Notes: generated from the letters alone by a model not told the origin. Shown: positions 43,468-52,421, counted from the stretch's first letter. The stretch: 64,000 nt of DNA from Peptostreptococcaceae bacterium VA2 (GCA_000686145.1 JMMB01000007.1:2666001-2730000), one strand, 5' to 3'. Program-made: numbers and translations.

Positions 43468-44862
43468 TTATACATTTAAATTAAAGAATGATTTATATCC
43501 TTTGTACATTTCATATATATCAACTTTTGAAACTATTTCATATGGAGCATGCATGTTTAATACTCCTACACCACAATCTATAACTTCAGCTCCATAGTTA
43601 GCTAGAATATACGCGATAGTACCTCCGCCTCCTTGGTCTACTTTTCCAAGTTCAGCTGTTTGCCATACTACTCCTGCATTATTGAATGTTCTTCTTATTT
43701 CTGCCATAAATTCAGCATTAGCATCGTTGCATCCACCTTTACCTCTAACTCCTGTGTACTTACCTAAAACTACTCCATGTCCCATATATGCAGAATTTCT
43801 TTTTTCATAAGCTTCTGGGAAGTTAGGGTCATATCCTGCAGATACATCAGCAGATAAAACTTTAGTATTAGCCATTGCTCTTCTAACTTTTAGTTCACAA
43901 TAGTTTCCTTCTAAGGCTATTAATTCTGCTACAGTATTTTCAAAGAATTTAGAATGCATTCCTGTATTTCCTTGAGAACCTACTTCTTCTTTATCAACGC
44001 ATAATGCAACTGCGCAGTACTCTGGGTCTTTAGTTTCAATGATCGCTTTTACTGCTCCATAACAACATACTCTGTCATCATGACCATAAGCTAGAACCAT
44101 TGATCTATCAAATCCTAAATCACGAGCACGTCCAGCTGGAATAATCTCTATTTCAGCACTTAAGAAATCTTCTTCTACCATACCGTATTTATCATTTAAT
44201 ATTTTTAATATATTTTGTTCAATAGGTTCTTTGTCTTCACCTTCTAAAGGCATATGACCTATTAGTATATTTAATCCTTCTCCAGTTATACCATCTGCAA
44301 GTTTCTTTTGCATTTGATCTCCTGAAAGATGAACTAATAAATCAGTTATACAAAATACTGGATCAGTTTCATCTTCTCCAATGCAAATATCTACTTTTTT
44401 ACCATCGCTTAGTATAACTACTCCATGTATAGCAAGTGGTGTTGCTGTCCATTGATATTTTTTTATACCACCATAGTAATGAGTTTTGAAAAATCCTAAA
44501 TTAGCTTCTTGATATAAAGGATTAGGCTTTAAATCAATTCTTGGTGCATCTAAATGTCCTCCTACAACCTTCATTCCTTTTTCTAATGAATTTTTCCCCA
44601 TTATAAATAAGGCTACTGCCTTATCTTTATTTACTGCATAAATTTTATCTCCAGCACCTACACTACCCTTTTCCATTACTTCTTCTATTGATATGTATCC
44701 ATTTTCCTTAGCTATTTTTACTACTTCTCTACATGAAGTTCTTTCAGTTTTACCACTATCTAAAAAGCTCATGTATCCTTTAGAATAAGATGTAATGTCA
44801 TCTAACTTATTGTTTTCTCTTTCTACTTCCCATGCATTTTTAAATTCGTGCTTTAATTCCAT
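43468..44862 (-). CDS. apeA: M18 family aminopeptidase
   Basis: 464 residues, metal-dependent M18 exopeptidase like yeast aminopeptidase I. Metal and catalytic motifs: GGHLDAPRIDLKPNPL, CVDKEEVGSQGNTGM, SADVSAGYDPNFPEAY and HAPYEIVSKVDIY near the C-terminus. Cytoplasmic dodecamer in characterised relatives; trims N-terminal residues from peptides. GGAGG ribosome binding site. Confidence 0.94.
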   Translation of the reverse strand: MELKHEFKNAWEVERENNKLDDITSYSKGYMSFLDSGKTERTSCREVVKIAKENGYISIEEVMEKGSVGAGDKIYAVNKDKAVALFIMGKNSLEKGMKVVGGHLDAPRIDLKPNPLYQEANLGFFKTHYYGGIKKYQWTATPLAIHGVVILSDGKKVDICIGEDETDPVFCITDLLVHLSGDQMQKKLADGITGEGLNILIGHMPLEGEDKEPIEQNILKILNDKYGMVEEDFLSAEIEIIPAGRARDLGFDRSMVLAYGHDDRVCCYGAVKAIIETKDPEYCAVALCVDKEEVGSQGNTGMHSKFFENTVAELIALEGNYCELKVRRAMANTKVLSADVSAGYDPNFPEAYEKRNSAYMGHGVVLGKYTGVRGKGGCNDANAEFMAEIRRTFNNAGVVWQTAELGKVDQGGGGTIAYILANYGAEVIDCGVGVLNMHAPYEIVSKVDIYEMYKGYKSFFNLNV

Positions 44863-44936
44863 AATAAGCCTCCTAAGTTTATATTGTATTTAAATATTAA
44901 GTTATTTAAGTTTCAATTATCTTAATATATTCTTAA

Positions 44937-45179
44937 TTACTTATTGTCTTTATTATCGTCTTCATTGTTATTTTCTTTATTGTTTTTCATATATTCGTCA
45001 TATTCCTCTGGAGAAACTACTTTTACATTATCTAATCTAGATCTAAAGTGTGCTCTAAAGTTATCTAAATATTCTTTTCTTAAACCTTCTCTTTCTTTTA
45101 TTTCTGCATCACTTAATCCCTCAGCTTTATTTTTTTTAGCTAATTCATTTATTCTATCTAATTTCTTTTGATCAAACAT
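44937..45179 (-). CDS. DUF896 (YnzC/YneE-like) small cytoplasmic protein
   Basis: 80 residues: KLDRINELAKKNKAEGLSDA, then EIKEREGLRKEYLDNFRAHF, the two-helix DUF896 signature, plus an acidic Asn/Asp-rich tail. Function unknown; a Bacillus relative is an SOS-linked gene. Lies between the MocR-type regulator and the aminopeptidase gene. Confidence 0.92.
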   Translation of the reverse strand: MFDQKKLDRINELAKKNKAEGLSDAEIKEREGLRKEYLDNFRAHFRSRLDNVKVVSPEEYDEYMKNNKENNNEDDNKDNK

Positions 45180-45191
45180 TTTAATTGTCCT

Positions 45192-45219
45192 ACTTAAAAT
45201 ATATACTCTTATTTTAAGT
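45192..45219. repeat. 10-bp inverted repeat in the DUF896 leader
   Basis: ACTTAAAATA / TATTTTAAGT with an 8-base spacer, just upstream of the DUF896 ribosome binding site. There is no T run, so an operator or leader hairpin is likelier than a terminator. Confidence 0.5.
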
Positions 45220-45237
45220 ATTCTCCTTTCTTATTGT

Positions 45238-46689
45238 TTATAGTTTAATAAAAAAATCTTCTTTTAAATCTTTAAGTTTATTTTTATATTCTCTTAAAAA
45301 TTCTTCTAAGTTATCACTTATTATAGATATTCCCTTTTCTATATCTTGTATGCTCGACTTTGCTATATTTATTCTGAAAAATCTATCATCAACTATATTA
45401 TCAAAAAAATATGTTCCTGGGAGTACTGATACTCCTTTTTCTAATAAAAATTTAGTAAAGTCATAAGATGAATATCCTCGGGGTAGTTCTAAAAAGAAGT
45501 TTATACCCCCATTACTTTGTCTTGCTTTTAGTTTATCACTTAATTTTTCATTAATTAAGTTTTTTGTGAATTTATATTTTTGAGTATAAATTTTTTCTAC
45601 ACTTTCTAAGTAATTATTCCAGTTAAAGTACTCCATATAATAATACATTGATCTTTGAATAAGCCCTGGTGTTGATATATCTGATGAATGTTTTGCCAAT
45701 AATACCTTTTTTAATAATTCACTAGGTATGTCTACAATTCCTATTCTAAGGCCTGGCATTAAAATTTTTGAAAAACTTTTTATATATATTACTCTATTTT
45801 TATCATCATAGCTTTTTAGAGGTTTATTGTCATGTGAATCAAACTTAAAATCACTTATAAAATCATCTTCTACTATATAAAAATCATACTTCTCCGCTAG
45901 TTCTATTAATTTTTTCTTTTTATATGTAGAATAAGATATTCCTGTAGGGTTTTGAAAATTAGGCATTGTATATATTAATTTAGGTTTTATTTTTTCAAGT
46001 TTTAATTTTAATATACCTATATCAATACCATCATCAAGCATTGGAATTGATACTATTTTTGCACCTCTACTTTTAAATACTTCTATTGCACCGCTGTACG
46101 TTGGCTCTTCTACAAATACAACATCACAATAATTTATAAGCCCTTTACAAACAATATCAATTCCTTGTTGCGCCCCAGATATCACCTGAATGTTTTCTTT
46201 AGTAGTTTTTATACCTTTATCTTGTAGATGATAAACTATTTTTTGCCTTAAGTCCTCTGACCCAAGTCCTTCATCATATTCAAATATAGAGCTTCCATCT
46301 TTTGATAATGCCATATTCACTGCACTTTTAAAATCTTCTATTGGAAATATGTCAGTTGAAGGATTTCCACTCTCAAAATGTATAACTCCATCTTTTTTAA
46401 CTATAATTTCATCTTTACTAGTTTTAATCATAGACACGAAAGTTCCACTTCCTACAGTTTTGTATACGTATCCTTCATTTTCTAATAACTCATATACTTT
46501 TACAATTGTAGTATTGTTTACCCCTATATGCTGTGCTAACTTTCTTATTGGAGGTAGTTTTTCATTTTCTTTTATTTGTTTTTCAACTATAATCTTTTTT
46601 ATATGATTATAGATTTGCAGATATTTAACAGTTTCTTTATTCAACTTTATATTGTATTTTTCCATTTTATCACCACTTGTACTTTTCAT
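45238..46689 (-). CDS. MocR/PdxR-type regulator (GntR helix-turn-helix fused to aminotransferase)
   Basis: 483 residues. N-terminal GntR winged helix (about 20-90, KLPPIRKLAQHIGVNNTTIV) and a C-terminal fold type I PLP domain with YTMPNFQNPTGISYS, VEDDFISDF and the Schiff-base region IKSFSKILMPGLRIG. Such proteins sense PLP or amino compounds. Two starts are possible: the first ATG (AAGGA, 4-base spacing) and an ATG eight codons later (GGTG). Diverges from the PHP gene; target not evident. Confidence 0.93.
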   Translation of the reverse strand: MKSTSGDKMEKYNIKLNKETVKYLQIYNHIKKIIVEKQIKENEKLPPIRKLAQHIGVNNTTIVKVYELLENEGYVYKTVGSGTFVSMIKTSKDEIIVKKDGVIHFESGNPSTDIFPIEDFKSAVNMALSKDGSSIFEYDEGLGSEDLRQKIVYHLQDKGIKTTKENIQVISGAQQGIDIVCKGLINYCDVVFVEEPTYSGAIEVFKSRGAKIVSIPMLDDGIDIGILKLKLEKIKPKLIYTMPNFQNPTGISYSTYKKKKLIELAEKYDFYIVEDDFISDFKFDSHDNKPLKSYDDKNRVIYIKSFSKILMPGLRIGIVDIPSELLKKVLLAKHSSDISTPGLIQRSMYYYMEYFNWNNYLESVEKIYTQKYKFTKNLINEKLSDKLKARQSNGGINFFLELPRGYSSYDFTKFLLEKGVSVLPGTYFFDNIVDDRFFRINIAKSSIQDIEKGISIISDNLEEFLREYKNKLKDLKEDFFIKL

Positions 46690-46774
46690 TAATTCCTTGA
46701 TGGTTATATTTATATTTGCTAATATGTAGTATGTATATATAATACCAAAATTTTAATAAAAAGGGGAACTATTT

Positions 46775-47569
46775 ATGTTTTATGACTATCACATGCACTC
46801 TAATTTTTCCAATGACAGTAAAACTGACATGGAGGATATGATAAAAAGATCCATAGATTTAGGACTTAGAGAAATTTGTTTCACAGATCATGTAGATTAT
46901 GACCTAGATACTGATTTTGATTGGGGTATTGATTACAATAAGTATTTTGAAAAACTTGACTTCTTTCAAAATAAATACAAAGACAAAATTTCAATAAAAA
47001 AAGGAATTGAATTAGGGCTTCAAAAACAAATAACTGATAGATGTAGCAAAGATGCACACAAATATCCATTTGATTTTATAATATGTTCTATTCACGCTAT
47101 AAACAAATCGGATTTATACTTAGGTGGATTTTTCAAAGGTAAAACTCAACACGAAGCTTATGAAGCTTATTTTAATGAACTTTATGCTGTTGTAAAAAAA
47201 TATAAAGATTATTCTGTTTTAGGTCACCTAGATTTAATTAAACGCTATGGTAACTACGATAATTTACTTAAAGACAGCTTATTTTCAGATATCATTGAAG
47301 AAATATTAAAGCAAGCTATTTATGATGGTAAGGGTATTGAATTAAACACATCTTGCTATCGATACAATCTTCCTGATTTAACTCCATCTAGACAAATTCT
47401 TAATATGTATAAAGATTTAGGTGGTGAAATAATAACTACAGGATCAGATTCTCACAATCCATCTCAGGTCGCATATCAATTTGACTATATTTATTCTTAC
47501 TTAAAAAATAGTGGGTTTAAGTATGTATGTAAATTTAACAAAATGAAACCAGAATTTATAAAGATATAA
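46775..47569 (+). CDS. PHP-family histidinol-phosphatase-like phosphoesterase
   Basis: 264 residues, HisJ/HisK type. PHP metal motifs: YDYHMHSNFSNDS, CFTDHVDYD, GIELGLQ, CSIHAI, GHLDLIKRYGN, ELNTSCYR and TGSDSHNPSQVA. May hydrolyse histidinol phosphate, but no his genes are nearby, so the substrate could be another phosphate ester. AAGGGG ribosome binding site. Confidence 0.92.
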   Translation: MFYDYHMHSNFSNDSKTDMEDMIKRSIDLGLREICFTDHVDYDLDTDFDWGIDYNKYFEKLDFFQNKYKDKISIKKGIELGLQKQITDRCSKDAHKYPFDFIICSIHAINKSDLYLGGFFKGKTQHEAYEAYFNELYAVVKKYKDYSVLGHLDLIKRYGNYDNLLKDSLFSDIIEEILKQAIYDGKGIELNTSCYRYNLPDLTPSRQILNMYKDLGGEIITTGSDSHNPSQVAYQFDYIYSYLKNSGFKYVCKFNKMKPEFIKI

Positions 47570-47577
47570 TTATTTTT

Positions 47578-47615
47578 TCACCCCCTTATGAATATATTTA
47601 AACATAAGGGGGTGA
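47578..47615 (+). promoter_or_regulatory. Hairpin sequestering the spoVB ribosome binding site
   Basis: Perfect 13-bp stem TCACCCCCTTATG / CATAAGGGGGTGA with a 12-base loop. The 3' arm contains GGGGGTGA, the ribosome binding site of the TTG start at 47620. There is no T tail, so termination is unlikely. Transcripts reading through from the PHP gene would hide the site; a transcript starting inside the loop would expose it. Confidence 0.7.
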
Positions 47616-47619
47616 TTTA

Positions 47620-48945
47620 TTGAAAATTCCCAACCTTGTATTTTCTACTATAATTTTATTTTTGTCTAATTTAATAGTAAGAGTACTTGGGTTTTTATAT
47701 AAAATATTTTTATCTAAAGTTATAGGGGAAGCAGGTCTTGGGGTATATCACATACTTTTTAATTTTTTAATGATTTGTTTAGCTTTAACTACAACTGGTA
47801 TTCCTACTGCACTTAGTTGCCTTGTAGCTAACAAGAAACCTTTAAATGACAAGCATAATAATAACGTATTTTTTATTTCTACTTTGTATATAGCTTTTTT
47901 TATTTCTTTAGTTATATCATTATTTATTGCTTTTAATTCCACTTATTTATCTCTGAAACTATTAAAGCATAATAATTTAAGTCTTTTTATATTGGCAATA
48001 TGTCCTGCTATAGTAGTAATAACCATATCTAATGTATTAAGAGGTTATTACTACGGACTAAAAGATGTAATTGTTCCTGCTATAGGTCAGGTTTTAGAAC
48101 AACTAAGTAGGATTATATTTGTATTTTTAATTATTATGTATATAAATAATAGCTCTATGAACTGTTATATTGCCCTTTTAGGTATATCAATTGGAGAAGC
48201 TGTAAACATATTATTTATAAGTGCTTGTTTATATAAAAACTCTAATTTACATAATAACTATACAATAAAGGTAAAAGATTTTTATAACGCATCTATAGAA
48301 ACAATAAAAATGTCTATACCTATAACTTGTAATCGTATGTCTAATATATTACTTCACTCAATTAGTTCTATGATAGTTCCATCTAGACTAGTTTTATGTG
48401 GGCTTAGTTACAGCCAAGCTTTAGGTATGTATGGAGTTATAAGTGGTATGGTAATGCCTTTTATTTTTCTACCTTTCACTTTAGGCTCAGCTTTAGTTGT
48501 TAATTTAATACCTAGTATTTCTCAAGAGATGTCCTTAGGTAGATATAAAATAGTCATAAAAAAAGTTAACTATGCTTTACTGCTTACTTTTTTTGTTGGA
48601 GCTATATCTTCTTTATTTTTTTATATTTGGGGAGATAAATTATGCTTAATTATATTTGATAATGCTCTAGCTGGAACTTATTTAAAGGCAATGTTTTTAG
48701 TTCCTTTATTTATGTCTTTAAATCAAACATTATCTGGAATACTACATTCAATAAGAAAAGAAGTAACATCTAGTATAATTACAATTATTACTATGCTTAT
48801 TCAGTTAATATTAATATATTTCTTGCTCCCAATTCCAAGCATAAATATTTACGCTTATATATATACTGTTACAGTAGTTTCGTTTTTTACATGTCTACTA
48901 CATATCATAGTTCTTGTTAAAGCTTTGAAAGCTTTGAAACATTAG
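47620..48945 (+). CDS. spoVB: Oligosaccharide flippase family protein, SpoVB-like
   Basis: 441 residues, about 12-14 membrane helices, MATE/MOP superfamily (MurJ/Wzx/SpoVB branch). FLSNLIVRVLGFLYKIFLSKVIGEAGLGVY is split across the first helices and is typical of SpoVB, a sporulation protein needed for spore cortex synthesis that probably flips lipid-linked precursors. Start codon is TTG after GGGGGTGA. Followed 12 bases later by a hypothetical gene, likely same transcript. Confidence 0.88.
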   Translation: MKIPNLVFSTIILFLSNLIVRVLGFLYKIFLSKVIGEAGLGVYHILFNFLMICLALTTTGIPTALSCLVANKKPLNDKHNNNVFFISTLYIAFFISLVISLFIAFNSTYLSLKLLKHNNLSLFILAICPAIVVITISNVLRGYYYGLKDVIVPAIGQVLEQLSRIIFVFLIIMYINNSSMNCYIALLGISIGEAVNILFISACLYKNSNLHNNYTIKVKDFYNASIETIKMSIPITCNRMSNILLHSISSMIVPSRLVLCGLSYSQALGMYGVISGMVMPFIFLPFTLGSALVVNLIPSISQEMSLGRYKIVIKKVNYALLLTFFVGAISSLFFYIWGDKLCLIIFDNALAGTYLKAMFLVPLFMSLNQTLSGILHSIRKEVTSSIITIITMLIQLILIYFLLPIPSINIYAYIYTVTVVSFFTCLLHIIVLVKALKALKH

Positions 48946-48957
48946 GAGGATAAAATT

Positions 48958-49611
48958 ATGAATAATAAAGATATAAAACCTTTTTATATATATACAGATA
49001 AAAATTCTCTATATATAAAAAATATAAATGAACAAGCTGAAAAGTTAGCTAGTAATATCTATGCTTATTCAGCTAATATAGACGACAATAACCATATTCA
49101 TATTTGTGGTCTAGATACTAAAGGTAAGTTAACTCACTTTTCTAACGATAATGGTTATTGGAAAAAAAAAATAATTCATAAATTATTTAATAACATTAAA
49201 AATATTAAAGATATGAGGCTATATATTGTTAATAATATTTTTAATATTTTTATAGTTGAAAAATATCCAATATCTGAAAATTTATATAAAATATCTCACT
49301 TTAATTTTACTTCTAATAATTATAAAGTCTACAGATATACTATCAACAACATTTATAAAGATAATGAATATATATATAAATTAAATATTGATGAATTATC
49401 TAACATCATATTTGAATATAAATCTTCTAATGTTTCTACTAGAGATCTATGTGAAAATGCGATTATATTTAATTCTGTTTCTAGAAAGTGGATAACTCAA
49501 ATCTCTTTAGTTAAAAGCTCTAAATATAAAATTAAAAATAATTCTCATAATATATGTAATATAAAAGATGATATATTTGAATACTGCTATAGCATGAGAT
49601 ATAAGCTTTAA
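48958..49611 (+). CDS. Hypothetical Asn/Lys/Ile-rich protein, possibly propeller-like
   Basis: 217 residues rich in N, K, I and Y; no membrane helix or signal peptide. It has repeated strand-like units (NHIHICGLDTKGKLTHFSND, then YIVNNIFNIFIVEKYPISE) resembling the larger propeller-like protein at 51190, so it may be a smaller relative. Cotranscribed with spoVB, with an AGGAGG ribosome binding site. Sporulation role inferred from neighbours only. Confidence 0.6.
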   Translation: MNNKDIKPFYIYTDKNSLYIKNINEQAEKLASNIYAYSANIDDNNHIHICGLDTKGKLTHFSNDNGYWKKKIIHKLFNNIKNIKDMRLYIVNNIFNIFIVEKYPISENLYKISHFNFTSNNYKVYRYTINNIYKDNEYIYKLNIDELSNIIFEYKSSNVSTRDLCENAIIFNSVSRKWITQISLVKSSKYKIKNNSHNICNIKDDIFEYCYSMRYKL

Positions 49612-49618
49612 GTACTAC

Positions 49619-49652
49619 AAATAAGGCTATCAATATTCTTGATAGCCTTATT
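49619..49652. terminator. Terminator between the spoVB operon and cdeC
   Basis: AATAAGGCTATCAA / TTGATAGCCTTATT stem between convergent genes, usable on both strands. Confidence 0.9.
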
Positions 49653-49665
49653 GCTTATTTTCTAC

Positions 49666-50557
49666 TTATCTATTGCAACCACACTTTCCGTGTTTGTTAT
49701 TTTTAGAATTATTATCAATATCAGTATTACAACCAGCATTAAAGTCACATACTTTATTAAATGTATCTACTATTCTTGGTTGTATACCATTTGGTGATCC
49801 TATAACTACAACTTGCTCATTTGTTAACGTACTAACTATAGATTGTAAACATAATATTAAATCTATATCATTTGGTATACATAAATCAAAATCACGGTCA
49901 CGGTCACGGTCACATTCATCATGGTCCTTAGATCTTAAAAATGCTTTACCTATACAGTCTACTGTTAAACTAGTTTGAAAATCTTGTCTTAAAGTAAAAC
50001 TTCTTCCATCTGCTGGTACACATATAGGCGCAGATAATGTATTGAATAAAAACTCTACATCTCCACATTGTCTTTTTTGTCCACCCATTCCTCTAACTGC
50101 TGGAAATGCTAATGCTATAATTTCTGTACATCCACATCTACCTTTTAGCTCTAATACTAAATCTTCTACAATAACACTTAATCCTCTTTCTTTATATGCT
50201 ACAGTTTTACCTTTTCCTTGGCTACAACATGGAATATTTTTTCGCCCACATACTGCGTATTCGAAGCTAGTCTCACACATTTTACCAGTTCTTTGGTCTA
50301 GAGGTTCTAAATCAAAATCTTCTAGTGTAGTGCAACCTGTGTCTATTATTATTCCACTAAAGTTGATAAGGATTTCATCTATAGTTACCTCTACTCTACC
50401 AGCTCTTGGTACATGCCCACGGACTTCTATTACCTCAACTTCAAAATTTAGTGGCTCTCCATTTGGAGATGTTGCATCTGTAAAAGTTTGGAATTCCATA
50501 GTATCAAATATTCTATTTGCTTCGATTGCAAATGGTTCACTATTTGATATAGAAAAG
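49666..50557 (-). CDS. cdeC: CdeC-like exosporium protein, C-terminal part (separate frame)
   Basis: The annotatable ORF with ATG at 50499 encodes 277 residues, but the frame stays open upstream through NFSISNSEPFAIEANRIFDT to the A9 tract at 50558-50566. That stretch and the following MEFQTFTDATSPNGEPL match, as far as I recall, the central part of Clostridioides CdeC, the cysteine-rich exosporium morphogenetic protein. Cys-rich segments CGRKNIPCCSQGKGKTVAYK and GRCGCTEIIALAFPAVRG follow; it ends GKCGCNR. The ATG at 50499 has no ribosome binding site, so independent translation is unlikely. Confidence 0.75.
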
Positions 50558-51004
50558 TTTTTTTTTCATTATCGGATTACAACATTTAGGTCCACAAGGG
50601 TTTTTTACACGTACATCAGATTCTATATCACAGTCTCTGTCTCTGTCTCTATCGCAGTCTCTGTCTCTATCTCTGTCTCTATCGCAGTCTCTGTCTCTGT
50701 CTCTATCTCTATCGCAGTCTCTGTCTCTATCTCTGTCTCTATCGCAGTCTCTATCTCTATCTCTGTCTCTATCTCTGTCTCTATCGCAGTCTCTATCTCT
50801 GTCTCTATCTCTATCTCTGTCACAATCATTATGCTTATTGCATTCATCATGATGATTTGGTTTCTTTTTACAACCACAACCTCTATTTAGTTCTTCACTT
50901 ACTTCTTCTTCTTCTTCATGTATTTCTTCTGTAGTACAGTCGCTAGTAGTTAAATCCACCTCATGATTAAATCTTTTCCTCTTATTTCTTGATAAATCCG
51001 TCAT
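50540..51004 (-). CDS. cdeC: CdeC-like exosporium protein, N-terminal part with (DR)nDC repeats
   Basis: 154 residues. Basic start MTDLSRNKRKRF, acidic EEIHEEEEE segment, GCGCKKK, then about 60 residues of alternating Asp-Arg broken by Cys (CDRDRDRDRDRD units), then VKNPCGPKCCNPI. The CGPxCCNPI text is where, in Clostridioides CdeC, the conserved C-terminal half begins; here the frame runs through an A9 tract into KLFYIK and stops. The ribosome binding site GGGAGGG and a sigma-K-like promoter lie upstream. Acts presumably in exosporium assembly through disulfides. Confidence 0.75.
   Translation of the reverse strand: MTDLSRNKRKRFNHEVDLTTSDCTTEEIHEEEEEVSEELNRGCGCKKKPNHHDECNKHNDCDRDRDRDRDRDCDRDRDRDRDRDRDCDRDRDRDRDCDRDRDRDRDCDRDRDRDRDCDRDRDRDCDIESDVRVKNPCGPKCCNPIMKKKLFYIK
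50558..50566 (-). other. A9 tract where the cdeC frame breaks
   Basis: Nine A residues on the coding strand inside ATG-AAA-AAA-AAA-CTT. With eight (or eleven) A residues the CNPIMKK frame continues into NFSISNSEPFAIEANRIF and the two ORFs become one protein of about 445 residues. Possible causes: phase variation, transcriptional slippage, a true mutation, or a homopolymer sequencing error. Confidence 0.8.
50633..50822 (-). repeat. Imperfect hexanucleotide repeat coding (Asp-Arg)n with periodic Cys
   Basis: About 190 bp of tandem GTCTCT/ATCTCT units (plus strand), each coding Asp-Arg on the minus strand, interrupted by GCAGTC, which codes Asp-Cys. Such arrays change length by slippage. Confidence 0.9.
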
Positions 51005-51067
51005 ATCTCATTGCCCTCCCTTGAATTAACTATTCTAATGTGTCTTGGCTTTTTTCTAGCCTAATCA

Positions 51068-51095
51068 ATAATATGCACTTTATTTACTATTTGTT
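51068..51095 (-). promoter_or_regulatory. Sigma-K-like promoter of cdeC
   Basis: CATATTAT (-10, 51075-51068) with AC 17 bases upstream (51094-51093) on the minus strand, fitting the mACm - CATANNNTA pattern of mother-cell sigma-K promoters. The same pattern precedes two genes near 63.4 and 63.8 kb. Confidence 0.55.
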
Positions 51096-51189
51096 ACTTA
51101 CCTTATATCCCTAGTTAATATTAAATTAGAATATTTTTTTTTATTTTCAATATATATTTACTATAAACATTTTTATGAGGAGGGTATCC

Positions 51190-52200
51190 ATGAGTTTTAT
51201 TAATAACTGTTCCACAATTATAAGACGTTCTAGTAAAGATATGTTTTATTTTTATTCAAAGGAAAGTATAGTTTATGATTATTTTAATAGAGATGGCAAA
51301 TTAATTTCATCTACTCCTATACTTGATAATCATATAGATTTTACTAATTCTTATTTCACCTTAGATAAAGATGATTCTTTGTATGGTATATATAAAGACG
51401 GTACATTGAAAATGTTTAAAATAGATAAAAATAGTAATAGTTTTTCTCAAAAAGAAATTTTAACTTATAACCATAAAAAATTTAACATTTCTTTTCCATA
51501 TATAAAAAAATTTAATGATGATATACATATTCTGTACTATGTATATAACAATAACTCTAATAATACTTGTGCATTATTCCATCACTATTGTCATAATGGT
51601 ATTTGGAGTGAAAATAAAATAGACTTCATAAATCATATAGTTCTAGATAACTTTACAGTATTTTGGATTCAAGATTCTCCTATTGTTTTTTATTTTAATT
51701 TAGTTAATGGGTGTGAAGAGGTATTCTTATCTAGATTTAATTATAATACTCTAACTTGGTGTAAACCTATACAAATTACTAACTCTAATAAAAATAAAAT
51801 TTACTTATCCGTACTAAAAGATAGTATGAATTTTTATCACTTAACCTTCTGCGAAAATATAGATAATGGATATGCTGTAAAATATATAAACGGATATCTA
51901 ATTGAAAATAAATTAGATGTTGATATATCCACATATATAACTGGACCTTCTACTTGTATGTATCCTAATTTAATAAAAAATAAATCTGATTTATACTTAA
52001 TGTGGGTTAATTATGGTAAGTTAAATACTTCAATATCTACTGACTTGGGTAAAACATGGAGTGAACATATTGTAGATGAATTTAGTATAGAAGAAGACTT
52101 TACTAGAGCTAAATTTATATCTAACTTTAAAGACGACTTACCCTATAATGTTACTTCTTTATTTACAACTTATGATGATGTTGGAATTCTAGGAATATAA
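51190..52200 (+). CDS. Beta-propeller-like protein with an Asp-box (BNR) motif
   Basis: 336 residues from the ATG at 51190, preceded by AGGAGGG; the earlier in-frame ATG at 51175 overlaps that ribosome binding site. Repeated strand pairs with W/Y/N-rich turns; one clear Asp-box, STDLGKTW, near the C-terminus (about residue 295), as in sialidase-type propellers. No signal peptide or membrane helix. I do not recognise a named family. Divergent from cdeC and presumably also a spore-surface or mother-cell protein, by position. Confidence 0.65.
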   Translation: MSFINNCSTIIRRSSKDMFYFYSKESIVYDYFNRDGKLISSTPILDNHIDFTNSYFTLDKDDSLYGIYKDGTLKMFKIDKNSNSFSQKEILTYNHKKFNISFPYIKKFNDDIHILYYVYNNNSNNTCALFHHYCHNGIWSENKIDFINHIVLDNFTVFWIQDSPIVFYFNLVNGCEEVFLSRFNYNTLTWCKPIQITNSNKNKIYLSVLKDSMNFYHLTFCENIDNGYAVKYINGYLIENKLDVDISTYITGPSTCMYPNLIKNKSDLYLMWVNYGKLNTSISTDLGKTWSEHIVDEFSIEEDFTRAKFISNFKDDLPYNVTSLFTTYDDVGILGI

Positions 52201-52231
52201 AAAAGTGTTGCTATTTTAGCAACACTTTTTT
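52201..52231. terminator. Terminator shared by the propeller gene and the 6S RNA
   Basis: AAAGTGTTGCTA / TAGCAACACTTT stem with T runs on both strands, located between the plus-strand propeller gene and the 3' end of the minus-strand 6S RNA. Confidence 0.88.
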
Positions 52232-52235
52232 ATAT

Positions 52236-52421
52236 AAAATCCCAAAACACCGGTGGCTCACGTAAATTCAGACCCGAGATACTCCCAGGTGGGTGACCTG
52301 CTAATAATTTTTAACTTCCTATAAAAATGTACAGGCATGTTATCGATTATTAAACTCAGTCTCCCGAACAACATTTGTCGGTTGAATTTAAATAAGCCTT
52401 GTCGTATGCTTCAGGATTTCA
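52236..52421 (-). ncRNA. ssrS: 6S RNA
   Basis: About 186 nt. The ends pair (AAATCC at 5', GGATTT at 3'). Internal segments GTTCGGGAGACTGAG, then GGTCACCCACCTGGGAGTA, TCGGGTCTGAATTTACGTGA and GCCACCGG agree with my recollection of clostridial 6S RNAs. 6S folds into a long rod with a central bubble that mimics an open promoter and binds sigma-A RNA polymerase. A -10 (TATAAT, 52434-52429) lies 8 bases before the predicted 5' end and a terminator follows. Fold not computed. Confidence 0.75.

Noticed and set aside
50623-50877. Periodic short repeats suggestive of a CRISPR array, and long overlapping ORFs in other frames
   Set aside because: The period is 6 bp with no unique spacers; it is coding repeat for Asp-Arg-Cys. 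The overlapping frames are by-products of the repeat.
50042-50890. 282-codon plus-strand ORF
   Set aside because: Antisense shadow of the two cdeC frames; composition reflects the repeat.
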